Shown: positions 1 through 10,332 of the stretch, one piece after another
Layout of the letters: each line of letters opens with the position of its first letter
Position numbering within the stretch: the stretch's first letter is position 1
NCBI GenBank assembly: GCA_902806595.1
Contig: CADCXC010000011.1
Span: forward strand, 806,001 to 870,000
Source: Pyrenopolyporus hunteri
Lineage: Eukaryota; Ascomycota; Sordariomycetes; Xylariales; Hypoxylaceae
Reading direction: 5' to 3'
DNA length: 64,000 nucleotides
Notes under the pieces: model-generated
Databases searched by the model: none
What the model saw: the letters and a program-made list of their open reading frames with translations, nothing else
Told to the model about the DNA's origin: nothing
Position numbers and translations under genes: made by a program

Positions 1-710
1 TAACTACCTACCTATCTAGGCAGGTAATTATGTAGATAATAGAGGGCTTTGGCTATGATTGTTGTTCTGACCCACGATAATCGCGCCCGATTGAGAAACT
101 AGTGCTCGTGGCGAAAAGATCGAGAACAACATTCGACTTCTGAAAGCGATTCTTGTTGCAAACCCATGGTCGAACAGGGGTTCCTCTTCACAATGAGAGA
201 CCAAGAATGATCGGTATGGTCGCTGAAGCCGCTGTGATGGAAACGGAACTGCGGGCTAAACCCATAAATAGCGTGGTAGGGTGTGATCGATCAGGGGGTA
301 TTTGACGCAGGGACTGCCCAGACTGGGATGTGGGTGGCTGAGAATTTGCGGATCAAGCGAAGATCAATCGCTTCCCAGAGTAAAACATCGAGCCAGGATA
401 AGTTTTGTCAGGGGACATGAAACCGTGACCGTGCGACAAATCCGGATCATGACCTCGGCCAAGCCCTCCTCTGACGGTTTGTCGGCAGCACGTTGGGTAG
501 AAATGGTGGTGTGTGTTTTCTTTCATATTTACGGGATGAAGTCCCTCTTCCATAGCTCCTGGAGAGACACCTCCCCAGGCATTCCCAAGTTTCATTCCAG
601 ACTCTAAGCAACAATTTTCGATGCGAGTATCCTGGAGATAGCATCGTACCCTTCCTTTGTTCTCTTCTTTCCTTTGGACCTGGTGTTCTTTTCAACGTTT
701 TCATTCTAAG
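1..710. other. Intergenic / upstream region of the Ser/Thr-rich membrane protein
   Basis: No convincing coding region was found; the short open frames here lack family resemblance. The left edge carries the TACCTACCTA / TAGGCAGGTA type motif that recurs in this genome's intergenic DNA. The last ~60 nt before the ATG at 711 are rich in C and T, as is usual just upstream of fungal start codons. Confidence 0.5.
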
Positions 711-1796
711 ATGGCTGGCCTTCTGGATGGGTTGGGAAATACTTTGGGCGACACTCTGGGCGGATTGGGCGGAGGCCTCTTGGGTGGGGGCAACGGCGGA
801 AACGATGACGGAAGCACACAGTCGATAGAAAGCCCTGCGACGACGAACTCGAATACCACGCCCGAGGCTACCGCGACTTCGGATGGGGAAACGAACGCGA
901 CGTCCGAGCCGGAAAATCTGAAGGACGACGACGATGCCGATAAAGGCAATAACGACAATGACAATGCAGAGGCACCACTACAGCCCACGGAGACTCTGAA
1001 GTTTCCCACGACAGAGCTGCCCGACCTCCCGTCTCAGACTTCGGCGATTGCGCTAAACCCTGGCACTCCCGAGGATACCGAGAGCACGGATGCTGCGACT
1101 CCCGATGCATCCAAAACAACTGCACGCGGATCGACCACATCATCTGTCGAGAGCGCATCGACTCCGTCTACGACAGCGCCAACGACTCTCGTAACCTCCA
1201 CCAAGACATCAAGTTCCACCGAACAGCCAAGTTCCACTGATCAATCGAGCTCCACCAGCCAATCGAGTTCTACCGTTCAATCAAGTTCTATTAAGCCATC
1301 GAGCTCTTTTGAGCCGTCTAGCTCTATCATTGAAAGCGTGGCCACGAGCCTGAACCTCCCGAAGCCGACTAGTAGTATCCTAGAGACGCCAACCACACTC
1401 TCGTCGGCCGCAGGAGTTGAAGCGACGCAGGCTCCCCAGGAAGACACAACGGCTACCCAAGGCACGGCAGCTGACCCAAACGGAACTGCCCTTGCTCAAG
1501 CGCAGGCGGTGAATGATGGAAATGGGATGATTGGCAAGTTACCGGTTGCCGCCGTTGCTGGTATCGCTGGTGGCGTTGGCGGTCTAATTCTTATTGTTGC
1601 TATCCTTTTCATCCTCCGACGGGTATGGCGAAATAGGCGCAACGGGAACGACGAAGCGCTAGAGCGGATTGACTCTATGTATGAAGCAGGCAAGCCTACG
1701 GCTGCAGAGTCAACGGAGAAGCTTGTTCGTTGGAACAAGGGTTTATCGGAGTATCACAAGCCAAGTGACAATAGTTACAAGGCATATAGAATGTGA
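711..1796 (+). CDS. Ser/Thr-rich single-pass membrane protein (Mid2/WSC-sensor-like architecture)
   Basis: Single-exon 361-residue protein. The frame stays open upstream to 657 but only with a TTG, so the ATG at 711 is taken as start. The order is a Gly/Leu-rich N-terminus (residues 1-28), an acidic Asp/Asn/Glu patch, a long Ser/Thr/Pro-rich stretch with repeated S-S-S-T-x-Q/K blocks (about residues 140-245), one hydrophobic segment at about 278-304 (VAGIAGGVGGLILIVAILFI), then an Arg-rich stop-transfer motif (RRVWRNRRNG) and a ~60-residue tail. This matches fungal wall-stress-sensor or mucin-like proteins: heavily O-glycosylated outside, short cytosolic tail inside. No cleavable signal peptide is evident, so membrane insertion would rely on the internal segment or on an unseen upstream exon. 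No specific family was recognised. Confidence 0.75.
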   Translation: MAGLLDGLGNTLGDTLGGLGGGLLGGGNGGNDDGSTQSIESPATTNSNTTPEATATSDGETNATSEPENLKDDDDADKGNNDNDNAEAPLQPTETLKFPTTELPDLPSQTSAIALNPGTPEDTESTDAATPDASKTTARGSTTSSVESASTPSTTAPTTLVTSTKTSSSTEQPSSTDQSSSTSQSSSTVQSSSIKPSSSFEPSSSIIESVATSLNLPKPTSSILETPTTLSSAAGVEATQAPQEDTTATQGTAADPNGTALAQAQAVNDGNGMIGKLPVAAVAGIAGGVGGLILIVAILFILRRVWRNRRNGNDEALERIDSMYEAGKPTAAESTEKLVRWNKGLSEYHKPSDNSYKAYRM

Positions 1797-2507
1797 TTTC
1801 AACGCAATACGATAGAGGGCGGGCGGGAAAACCAGATTGTCGCATTCGGACTCGGTAATAGAGCTTTTGCATACTCACTGTACATTCACAAAACGGACCA
1901 TGCCTACACCCAAACCAACCGACCTTACCTAGCCGTCGCTATAGCATATGGTCTTATCCATAATATAACTGTCTTTTATCTGATCTCAGGTACATGTATA
2001 AGTACGTACGAACGACGATATTAGCTTATATCACCGTCACTTTGAACCTATACGACCGCTTAATTCTACTAAGACGATTCCGGCGTAAGTTACACCCGAG
2101 GTATGGTATGAGGGTGGTAGTATCTCCTTCTAAAGCCCACTTTGATGAGGAGAGGACTCAGTCAGAGAGGGCTCTGGAGTCCCACTCCGCTCGCTACCGA
2201 CAGCCGCCCGCGAGTATATAAATTCTAATTGGAGAGGATAGAAGCTACGGGAACCGATGCACACCCTACTTGTAATCTCCCTAATCCAGTAGATGTAGTC
2301 TAAAGTTCGGTATGATGTATTCCAGTCTCCGCACGAAAATGCGAGCGCCTCCCACTTGCCGAGCACGCCTGCGCCAGACTTCGAGTCCTGTATAAAAAGC
2401 AAGTAGGCATGCATCTAATTTGACGTTTACGTTTATCCTATAAAAGTCTCCCAATTCCAAATAGCGCATCATTTCGAAAAGGGCACTTAATTACCTGATC
2501 TTCCAAC
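1797..2507. other. Intergenic region between the membrane protein and the SDR gene
   Basis: No gene is supported. Short open frames at 1994-2221 (+) and on the opposite strand have no recognisable domain. The right part contains the presumed promoter of the SDR gene. Confidence 0.5.
2391..2446 (+). promoter_or_regulatory. Candidate TATA boxes of the SDR gene
   Basis: Two TATA-like motifs precede the SDR start codon: TATAAAAA at 2391-2398 and TATAAAAG at 2439-2446, about 110 and 62 nt upstream of the ATG at 2508. Fungal TATA elements commonly lie within this range. This is a motif match only. Confidence 0.35.
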
Positions 2508-3517
2508 ATGGTACTCGCGCCTCACCCCAATCCGAGCGCCGCCGTGCTCTCGCACTTTAACCTCGCTGGCAAGACCGCTCTCGTCACTGGGGGGTGTCGA
2601 GGCATCGGGCTCGAAGTCGCGCGGGGGCTATGCGAAGCCGGCGCAAAGGTCGCCATAACGTACTCGAGCACGCCGCCGAAAGAGGCAGATGATATCGCTG
2701 CGCAGATATCCTCCGCCAACGAGGGCCGACTAGTCAAGGCGTACAAGTGCAACGTGCGCTCGCGAGCCGACGTCGAAGCCGTCGTGAACGCCGTCGCTCA
2801 AGAAGTAGGCGGTGGCCGGTTGGACATCCTGGTGGCGAACGCGGGGATCGCCGAGAATATCGCGGCGCTGGACTATCCCGAGGATAAGTTCCGCACCATG
2901 TTCGATGTCAACGTCAACGGCGCGTTTTGGGCAGCGCAGGCCGCAGGGCGCATTTTTGAAAAACAATTAAAGGCGGACGGGCAACCGCACAGGGGCACTA
3001 TAATCTTCACAGCATCCGTCTCGGCGACGCTCGTCAATATCCCCCAGAAGCAGGCTGCCTACAACGCAAGCAAAGCTGCGCTTGTCCATCTAGCGAAGTC
3101 TCTAGCTGTGGAGTGGGTGGACTTTGCAAGGGTTAATACTATTTCGCCGGTATGTTATTCCTAGTTAAATATTGTGCATGTCGAGGCTTGGTCAGCACTA
3201 ATTGGGCGCCACGAAAAGGGATTCATCGATACCGAAAGTAAGTAGAGCGACGTAATAGAAAATATGCCATGCCATCGCTAACAAATCAATAGTGTTGGAT
3301 GTCCACCCTAAAGAATGGAGGAGCCAGTGGCATGAGATGATTCCTGGTCATCGATTCTGTGACCCGGCCGAACTCAAAGGGGCGTACGTCTTCTTAGCCA
3401 GCGACGCCAGCAGCTATATGACAGGTGAGGCACCACGGTATGCTCATGTGAAATTAAAGCTAATGGTTTATACTAGGAGCGGACTTGATCATTGACGGGG
3501 GCTACACTCTGCCCTAG
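2508..3517 (+). CDS. Short-chain dehydrogenase/reductase, sorbose reductase / mannitol dehydrogenase (Sou1) type
   Basis: Four exons: 2508-3149, 3219-3237 (19 nt), 3293-3424 and 3477-3517, giving 277 residues. All introns are GT-AG and the frame is continuous, joining N-T-I-S-P to G-F-I-D-T-E to M-L-D-V-H-P and finally T-G-A-D-L-I-I-D-G-G-Y-T. Classical SDR motifs are present: TGGCRGIG cofactor loop (27-34), NAG (111-113), Ser172 and YNASK (185-189) with the usual 13-residue Ser-Tyr spacing. The C-terminal D-G-G-Y-T ending resembles fungal NADP(H)-dependent polyol/ketose reductases. It likely interconverts a sugar or polyol carbonyl in the cytosol; the substrate cannot be read from sequence. 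SDRs also occur in metabolite clusters, so a tailoring role is an alternative. Confidence 0.88.
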
Positions 3518-3956
3518 ATGAATGAAGTTATCCTCGGTGGATGTAGTCAAGGCATTTAGAATGACAGACAGCACGACGAAGTAATACGTTACCTAGATAA
3601 ATTACTGATATTGGATTTGCAAACGTATGCTAAAGCCCATCAATGTTTTCCCCTACGAGTGTCTTCATACTCCTCAAAGTTAAAGTAATGCCAACGGAGC
3701 AGCCATACTATATTACAGGACCTAGCTGCGATATACCGGATGCCGATGTAATAATCGAGCGACATCCGAGGCCTCTCGTTCGTATTCCACCCTATATAGG
3801 TATATATATAATATTTACCCCACGATCACATGCGAAGGATCCAGATAGGGATGCAAGATCGCTAGGTTAGGGCTGGGGGGACGCTGAAAATCTGACCCAT
3901 AGCGTGCACATACATACAATTAGTTGCCCAATTATGCCCCAGTCAGCCTAAACAGG
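3518..3956. other. Intergenic region between the SDR gene and the first RIP-mutated element
   Basis: No gene is supported. An open frame at 3643-3870 (+) has low-complexity composition and no domain. The region changes abruptly to very AT-rich sequence at the inverted repeat starting at 3954. Confidence 0.5.
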
Positions 3957-3987
3957 TACAAATCGTGTCCAGGAAGTCTTCGTACAC
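3954..3987 (+). repeat. Left terminal inverted repeat of the 0.88 kb element
   Basis: A 34-bp arm beginning AGGTACAAATCGTGTCCAGG and ending TCGTACAC, matched in reverse complement at 4812-4845 with a single transition difference. Confidence 0.9.
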
Positions 3988-4842
3988 TTTAATATTATAC
4001 ACTTTACATTTAAACATTTATAACTCAACCACTTCTACATTAAATAAAATGAAAATTTATATATAAATAATTATGAGTGTTTTAAATATAGATTTATGTT
4101 TTTCGAATTTTTAAAACGTATATTTATAATGTTATAAAATAATTAACGTTTTATTTTTAATAATAAAATTTTTAATAGTTTATACCGTAAATAATAACCG
4201 TAATAAACAATTTTTAAAAGATTAAAAATATTTGTAATTTAATTTAATTATTGAAAAGTTTAAATATAAAATTTCGAAGATTTTTATTAACGATTTATAT
4301 TTTTAATAAAATGTTAAATATATATTATATTTTAATATTATTTTTTATTTTTTATTTTTATTTTAACGAATTTTTTATTTTTCGCCGGGAAACTTTTATA
4401 TTATATTTAAGATTTAATTTTACGTTTAATAATAAAATTTCAAAAATAATTAACTTCAATTTATACGATATTATAATATTTATAAAAGTTTTTTTAAATT
4501 TATTTTTAAACATTTATTATTAACTTTTAAATAATAAAAACTATATTAATAAAAACTTTAGATTTTATATAATTTTATAATAATTATAGTTTTATATATA
4601 ACGTATTAAATAAAAAGTTATTTACGATTAAAGTTTTATTAATAAAAATAAAACAACGTATTTTTATTTTTATCCTTTTTAAAAATATAATTATCTTTAT
4701 AAAAACCATACCGTTAAAATCAATTAATTTTACTCTATTTAATAAATTTCATTCCAGATTTATAACGTTTAAAAGAGTGGAGTTATGAATTTTTATATTT
4801 AAAAAGGTTAGGTGTACGAAGACTTCCTGGATACGATTTGTA
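3957..4842. mobile_element. RIP-mutated ~0.88 kb TIR element (MITE-like or decayed Tc1/mariner-like) with TA target duplication
   Basis: The sequence at 3954-3987 is repeated in inverted orientation at 4812-4845: 34 bp with one mismatch, a G/A transition at position 14. Between them lies very AT-rich DNA with almost no CpA or TpG. If the ends are taken as CAAATCGT..., the element occupies 3959-4840 and is flanked by TA on both sides (3957-3958, 4841-4842). Removing it leaves AGGTACCTAG, a motif abundant in this genome's intergenic DNA. A TA duplication is typical of Tc1/mariner-type elements. The open frame at 4251-4523 is an AT-rich artefact, so no transposase is readable. Element structure is well supported; the superfamily is inference. 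Confidence 0.85.
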
Positions 4843-4845
4843 CCT
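4812..4845 (-). repeat. Right terminal inverted repeat of the 0.88 kb element
   Basis: Inverted partner of 3954-3987. The only difference is an A where the left arm has G, consistent with a RIP transition. Confidence 0.9.
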
Positions 4846-6220
4846 AGCCAACCATAACACCATTGCATTTAGCTCGCACCTAACTTACCCCTGATTAACA
4901 GGTATTATAAGGAACGGGTTTAGGGTTTCTCAACTATAGATATAAGCTAGAACATGGAGCACTAAAGCTGTCAACGCTAATAAAGTCTGAGCTTAGGAAA
5001 GTAAATCGTTTGGCCAATCTAAAACGGTTGAAGCAGCTATAAAGTTACAAGTAGCTCTTTATACGATCTGGTGATTTTTCTAGATAGGTACCTAGATATA
5101 ATAGAATTATGTCACTTAACGTCATCGTCGAACAGCTACTACGTGAGTCGTCCACATGTAGTATAAGATCCTCAGTTTAGATACTAACTAAGGTTGGTAG
5201 GTACCTACTTGAGAGGTATGTCGGGCGCTAGAAAAAGACTGCGGGGAAGCGGTAGGTCCCTAACTGCGGGGTTGAACGGGTGCTAGGGCCCTGGGCAGTT
5301 TTCACCACCTCGATGAGCCTAGGTACCTACCTATAATAATAATATCTGCTTAGGAAGTGCATTAATATTGACGTAAATCTCGGTAATACGTGATTAGAAT
5401 TGTCTTTCGTGGTAACATTCAACTGTAACTTCATGATTAGAGCTAGTTCAAGCCATCAACATTAAATACCACGGGTTATAGTTACAGACGCGTACTGAGG
5501 AAATACGAAGACGCAAAGATACCGAACCGGCGGTGATCTTATACATAGGTAGGTACCTAGGTTATCCCAGCGCTCCAAAAGTGAGTTATAGTCCCAGCAA
5601 TAGTGCTGGGATTCCGTAAGTGTGCTACAATTCGTGTGACTTGAAATTCTCGCTTTGAGTACAGACACCAACTAGCACTAAAGTTCCATTCAGGGAATCG
5701 CTAGGCACATCCCCCGGGACCGAGTAGCACCTATGGATGGGCAGGGTGTTACAGCTACGTGCAATCGGGCCCTTAAACGGCTTAGGTGCCCGACTATAGG
5801 ATACCACAGTACCACTTAAGGTACCTTGCCATAGGCATTTTAAATATGAATCTCCGCCTACTTTTCAGCTTCTAGGCCTTTCGTCCTACCCCGCAGTGAC
5901 CTAGCAGCTGCCTAGTACGTAAGGTACCCCTAAAACATGCCTAAACTACCCCTAACCTAACACCGACCGTCTACGTCATGCCGTGGTCTGCCCGCTACGT
6001 GAACCAATTAATATCGCCAGAGGCCAACTCCGAACCCCTTGAGCTCCATCTAACCCCGGCGCCCCTTCGTATACGTAATAGGATCATGTTATATATTGGG
6101 AGGACGACGCAACTCGGTCCGTCGAACATGCTTGAATGTTTCAACTCCCAACAAAACCGATTCTAATAGTTCAAAAACCGCGCTCTAAGCTACCTAGATA
6201 TAGACAAGACTTAAATCACC
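4846..6220. other. Intergenic region rich in TAGGTACC-type motifs
   Basis: No gene is supported; several short open frames are unrelated to known families. The palindromic motif TAGGTACCTA and variants occur at about 5083-5095, 5191-5205, 5318-5334 and 5545-5562, more than expected for random DNA of this composition. Base composition is normal, so this stretch was not RIP-mutated like the preceding element. Confidence 0.5.
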
Positions 6221-6670
6221 ATGCATGCAAAACTTGCCTTCCTCCTCGCCTTGACGAGCAGCCGTCTAGCGTTCGCCGCCTACGACTCCGAGCCCGTGGG
6301 GGTGGTACGACGGGAAGTAGAACCACGCCAGACATCGAATCCCGGAGGTCCCATCCAATCTGTGTCCGCACCTAGCTCCGTGACGGACGAAGGCACCACC
6401 GGCGTTATGTCCATCCAGACCGATACCTCCGTCACCCTCTCCATTCAAACAGACACCGTGACCGGGGACGACGATAGCACGGCCTCACCCATTGCTTCAG
6501 ATTCCAACGCTCTATCCTCCGTGACCGAGACTTCCAGCTCGTCTGAAACGTCCTCCACTCCATCGTCATCTGTGTCTGACGCGAAGGCGGCATCCCCTCT
6601 AGAGACTGGCTACGCGGTGGCTGCGGCGGCGGCAGCGGCTGGCTTCGTCGGCGTTATCGCAGCTTTGTAA
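6221..6670 (+). CDS. Small Ser/Thr-rich secreted protein with predicted GPI anchor
   Basis: Single-exon 149-residue protein with a good start context (CACCATGC). Residues 1-19 form a signal peptide ending A-F-A before AYDSE. A dibasic VVRREVEPR region follows and could be a Kex2-type processing site. Residues 40-125 are Ser/Thr-rich and include two similar blocks, M-S-I-Q-T-D-T and L-S-I-Q-T-D-T. The C-terminus is a hydrophobic Ala-rich run (AVAAAAAAAGFVGVIAAL) after a small-residue region, the classic GPI-attachment signal. It is likely a cell-wall or plasma-membrane surface protein. No catalytic domain is seen and no named family was recognised. Confidence 0.85.
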   Translation: MHAKLAFLLALTSSRLAFAAYDSEPVGVVRREVEPRQTSNPGGPIQSVSAPSSVTDEGTTGVMSIQTDTSVTLSIQTDTVTGDDDSTASPIASDSNALSSVTETSSSSETSSTPSSSVSDAKAASPLETGYAVAAAAAAAGFVGVIAAL

Positions 6671-7764
6671 TGAGGGAAGATGACGGGGAAGCGTCACCGT
6701 TGACTGAGCTTAAGCGGAATTATTGTAGCATACCTACCTATTCTACATGTACCTATCACACATCGGAAGCAACTCCACGCATTCATTACGAAGGGACGAA
6801 GTATTTTTTTCTCTTTTTCCTTTGAAAAACGAACTTGTAATATATGTATTAAGCCTATGAAAAACATGGTGATAGTTAAAAAAGGGGGTGATATCCCATA
6901 TAACACTTAGTCCATTCAATATATTCAGGTTGTATAGGTCCTTTTATGTACAGTAAGCGGAAGGGGCATATGTGCCTTCGATATAATATAAGAGAGATTC
7001 GTAAGTACGACATTCTGCAAGACCTAAGCCAACGTAGAGCCGATACAAGTTCTTCGAACGATGCCCTAAACTGTCACTCATCAACATACAATCCCATTAC
7101 CACCCTTTTCCTAAGCGGGCGTAAGTTTCTAGTAAACCTTCCCCTAGCAGCTCATATGTGCTCCCTATTATTCGTTTTAGCGCTGCCTTACCGTAAGAGA
7201 CTGAATCAAACTCGTTAACGCTGGCTCGTACGAGAGGACAAGTAGACCGCGTCCAAACGAAACCGTACGCTTTAAGCCAAAGACATCCTATGTATGTATT
7301 CACTCGTGGTGCTCCAAGGAGGGGAATATCAATGGGCCTATAATAATGAATTTCGTGGCTGAGGCTCTTTGGTTACTAAAGAAGTAAGAGTCCTTAGGCG
7401 GGGATAGGAGCTATTACAAACGATCGCCTATCATCTATCCTATCTCTCTTCTGGATGCATAAACCTAGAATTCACGATACAGAAATGGCCAGAGAAATAT
7501 CTAAGAACCCTATTATAGTCCTAGAACAATAAGTTGAGATCTAACAAGGGCCGTGCGTCAGGATATTGTACGTAGTATTATATGCATATTCAGGAGAACA
7601 CACATGTTTTCTGTTATTAGATAGGTTTGCCCACCCGTGACATGAGGTTTGAGTTCTGGTTGTTGGATTTTATATATATAGAAAATTTAGTTCGTATGTA
7701 TTCTCGTTTGCTCCATCACAAAGAAATAGTGTACCTTATTGTTAAACACATAATTCATGAAGCT
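6671..7764. other. Intergenic region before the MCT-like transporter
   Basis: No gene is supported. The frame at 6946-7218 (+) has no recognisable domain and no secretion or membrane signal. The transporter frame is open upstream of its chosen ATG to 7627, but that extension does not resemble the family N-terminus. Confidence 0.5.
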
Positions 7765-9348
7765 ATGTCTCCGATTACATCAGAAAATGGACCTCCTAAC
7801 GGTGGATTGGTAGCTTGGTCCCAAGTCGTTGCAGGCTTCTTCACGCTGTTATGTACGTTGGGTCTAAGTAATTGCTATGGTATCTTCCAAGCTCACTTCG
7901 AACAAAACCTTCTTAAGACGTACTCATCATCCAACATCGCGTGGATCGGTACTACACAGGGATTCTTACTGAGTCTTGTCGGCATCGTCAGTGGCCCCCT
8001 TTATGACAAAGGCTATGTTCGATCTCTATCGTATGTTGGTGCCGCGTTGAATGTTGCCGGTCTCCTCTGCGCTAGCTTCGCCAAGAAATATCAATGGATA
8101 TTTATCTCCTACGGCATCGTTAATGGTTTGGGGTCTGGCATTTCATACGTGCCAGCTTTGGCCATAATACAGACCTATTTCTCGACGAGAGCACCTCTCG
8201 CAACGGGGATCACCATGGCTGGATCGAGCATCGGAGGCATCATCTATCCACTTATATTCCGTCGACTACTGGACAGAATCGGCTTTTCGTGGACTTGCCG
8301 CTTTTTAGCCCTCCTTAACGGTATCTTTTTACTGACATCATGCCTGCTGATCAAACCACGGGCGATAGAAGGACAGCCGAAGGCACAGTACTTCGAGTGG
8401 CGTGCCTTACGAAGCTGGAAACTGTTGGCGCTTGGCTTCTGTGCCCTAGTTTTAAACATGGGGGTTGATGTCCCTTTCTATTTCGTCCTCGCTTTCATTC
8501 AGAAGAAGCTAAATCTCCCGCCCGAGGTTGGCGATTCTCTTCTTGCGGGGATGAACGGCTCATCTTTTGTTGGCCGCCTTTTCCTAAACTGGCTGGCAGA
8601 GCTATTTCAGCCCATGAACGTATGGCAACTCTCGATCCTTGGGTCATGCGTTTTGCTATTCTGTTGGTGGAAGGTGGCAACACTGGCAGGAATAATAATC
8701 TTCGTAATCTTTTATGGATTCTTGGTGGGTGGCTTAATGTCACTGATACCCCCCTCTGTCCGGGAAATCTGCCCAGAGCCGGATGTTCTTGGAATTAGGC
8801 TTGGGTTGATTGAGGGGTTTCAAGGAGTCGGTTTCTTAATAGGCCCTCCCATCGCAGGAGCAATCATGGAGTCATCCGCAGGGTACCTCGGGGTGAGTCT
8901 ATTCTGTGGCGTACTCTACTTCGTCCTTTTCTTAGCGGTAGGGGGGTTCACTTGGCGGGGATTCATGCTCCGTAAATCGGGTACAGGAGAGAGTTCTCAT
9001 AGTATCCGGGAGCTCCAGGATATTGAACCTGATGCCATAGTTATAGATGAGAGTAGAATGGAAGCGATCCTAGGGGGAGTCGACGGCCACGGACTAGTTG
9101 ACGAAGTTGATTCCAACCCCGAGACAGAGAGAAGTCGACAAACGAGGCGGAGGGAACCCAGCAAAGCAAGACAGATGGAAGTCAACAAAGCGAGACAGAA
9201 GAGAGTCAAGAGAGTGAGACTACAGAGGAGAGTCGGGAAAGTGAGACGAAAGGAGGTCAATAAGGTGAGGCGAAGGGGAGTCGACTCAGCGAGACGGAGG
9301 GAAGTCAAAAAAGCGGTACGAGTACATGGCTTAACCCCCAGAACTTAA
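7765..9348 (+). CDS. MFS transporter, monocarboxylate (MCT/SLC16-like) type, with an unusual basic repeat tail
   Basis: Single exon. The ATG at 7765 starts M-S-P-I-T-S-E-N-G-P-P-N-G-G-L-V-A-W, and P-D-G-G-x-x-A-W is the usual start of fungal MCT-like proteins; it gives 527 residues. About twelve hydrophobic segments follow to ~400 residues, including the conserved I-A-W-I-G-T-T-Q-G-F region of the first third and A-T-G-I-T-M-A-G-S-S-I-G-G in the second. Family members move monocarboxylates or related organic acids by proton symport or facilitated transport across the plasma membrane; the substrate here is unknown. The last ~65 residues are encoded by a 24-bp tandem repeat (9134-9316) and are rich in Arg and Lys, which is odd for this family and may reflect a frameshift. 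It lies ~1 kb upstream of the HGD gene on the same strand. Confidence 0.88.
   Translation: MSPITSENGPPNGGLVAWSQVVAGFFTLLCTLGLSNCYGIFQAHFEQNLLKTYSSSNIAWIGTTQGFLLSLVGIVSGPLYDKGYVRSLSYVGAALNVAGLLCASFAKKYQWIFISYGIVNGLGSGISYVPALAIIQTYFSTRAPLATGITMAGSSIGGIIYPLIFRRLLDRIGFSWTCRFLALLNGIFLLTSCLLIKPRAIEGQPKAQYFEWRALRSWKLLALGFCALVLNMGVDVPFYFVLAFIQKKLNLPPEVGDSLLAGMNGSSFVGRLFLNWLAELFQPMNVWQLSILGSCVLLFCWWKVATLAGIIIFVIFYGFLVGGLMSLIPPSVREICPEPDVLGIRLGLIEGFQGVGFLIGPPIAGAIMESSAGYLGVSLFCGVLYFVLFLAVGGFTWRGFMLRKSGTGESSHSIRELQDIEPDAIVIDESRMEAILGGVDGHGLVDEVDSNPETERSRQTRRREPSKARQMEVNKARQKRVKRVRLQRRVGKVRRKEVNKVRRRGVDSARRREVKKAVRVHGLTPRT
9134..9316 (+). repeat. 24-bp coding minisatellite in the transporter tail
   Basis: Units beginning GTCAACAAAGCGAGACAGAA or close variants start at 9134, 9157 (diverged), 9181, 9205, 9232, 9256, 9280 and 9304. 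Unit lengths are 23, 24, 24, 27, 24, 24 and 24 nt plus a partial. In the annotated frame they encode an 8-residue unit of the form V-x-K-x-R-R-K-x. Confidence 0.85.
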
Positions 9349-10332
9349 GCGATTACTATTACCTAGACCCTTCTCACTCTATTGCTTACTTTCGGTTATT
9401 TTATATTCGTCGAGTTGTCGTAATCGTATGGGCACTCGGACTGTAGTACCCCTTGCTAAACTGCGAGTGACCGGTGATTCGTTAAATTCAAACAGCAGGT
9501 GCGTCTGGATTCAACTCCCTTTTTTTCGTCTTCCGTGTATGGGAGCCTATATCGGGAGACCACCTGGTAACTTGCCTTTTTCTAATTATCGCTGAGGTAA
9601 GGACGGTAGGGCCCAGGGGATGGGGTGAGCCCGAAAGGAGGTTTTAAGATTCTCAAATAGACCGAAAAGAAACACACCATCAGAATTCCCAAGAAAACAA
9701 TGACATTACTGCTGGGCCTAATACAAGAAGCTTGATTCTGGGTCAAAGGAATATTGTTCCTTTTCTTTTCTTTTCTCTTCTCCTTTATGTCGTCTTAGAT
9801 GTAAAAGCCTTTGAAAGGACTAATGCTCGGGATTAGCGGTGATTGTGCTTCCCCACAATCTCGGGGTTAGGGGTATCCCCTTTTAGGAATTCTATAGTGC
9901 TCAGACCCGGCTCTGACGTACATTCTGTAAGACTAACGCTGCGGGGCGCGAGCGGGTATAGCTGGATACCCTCGGCTCTTATTCTCCGCATTTCTCCAAT
10001 TCTTGGGCTTATTCCCCTTATTCTCCGTTGCTTTCACCCTGCGCATTCCGCCGTTATAGGGCCTTTAGGTAGTCTCTAGGTACGTGAATGCATCGGAATT
10101 CGAGGTTCTCGGTGAACCTTACAATTATTCCCCTTATTCCGCTTCCGCTGTGTTTTACCTTCACTTGCCGTCGATCCTCCATATGAATTCCCTACGAATA
10201 CTCCAATCTTCCCCAACTAAGACCATGTTACCACTACCAGATTCAACACGCCGCCCATCCTACACCAAGTCGAGCGCACGACGGTATTAACGATATAAAG
10301 TTATCTTGAATAGAATTGCTAGATTTCCCAAA
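9349..10332. other. Intergenic / upstream region of the homogentisate dioxygenase gene
   Basis: No gene is supported; open frames at 9843-10079 and 10084-10290 lack any recognisable domain. A strongly pyrimidine-rich tract at about 9758-9787 (repeated CTTTT) could be a promoter element of the downstream gene, which is inference. Confidence 0.5.

Noticed and set aside
7228..7238. GTACGAGAGGA, resembling the AGTACGAGAGGAAC loop of large-subunit rRNA
   Set aside because: Flanking sequence shows no further rRNA similarity, so an 11-nt chance match is the simplest explanation.
8997..9308. 103-residue minus-strand frame rich in Leu and Thr
   Set aside because: It is the antisense of the 24-bp coding minisatellite in the transporter tail.
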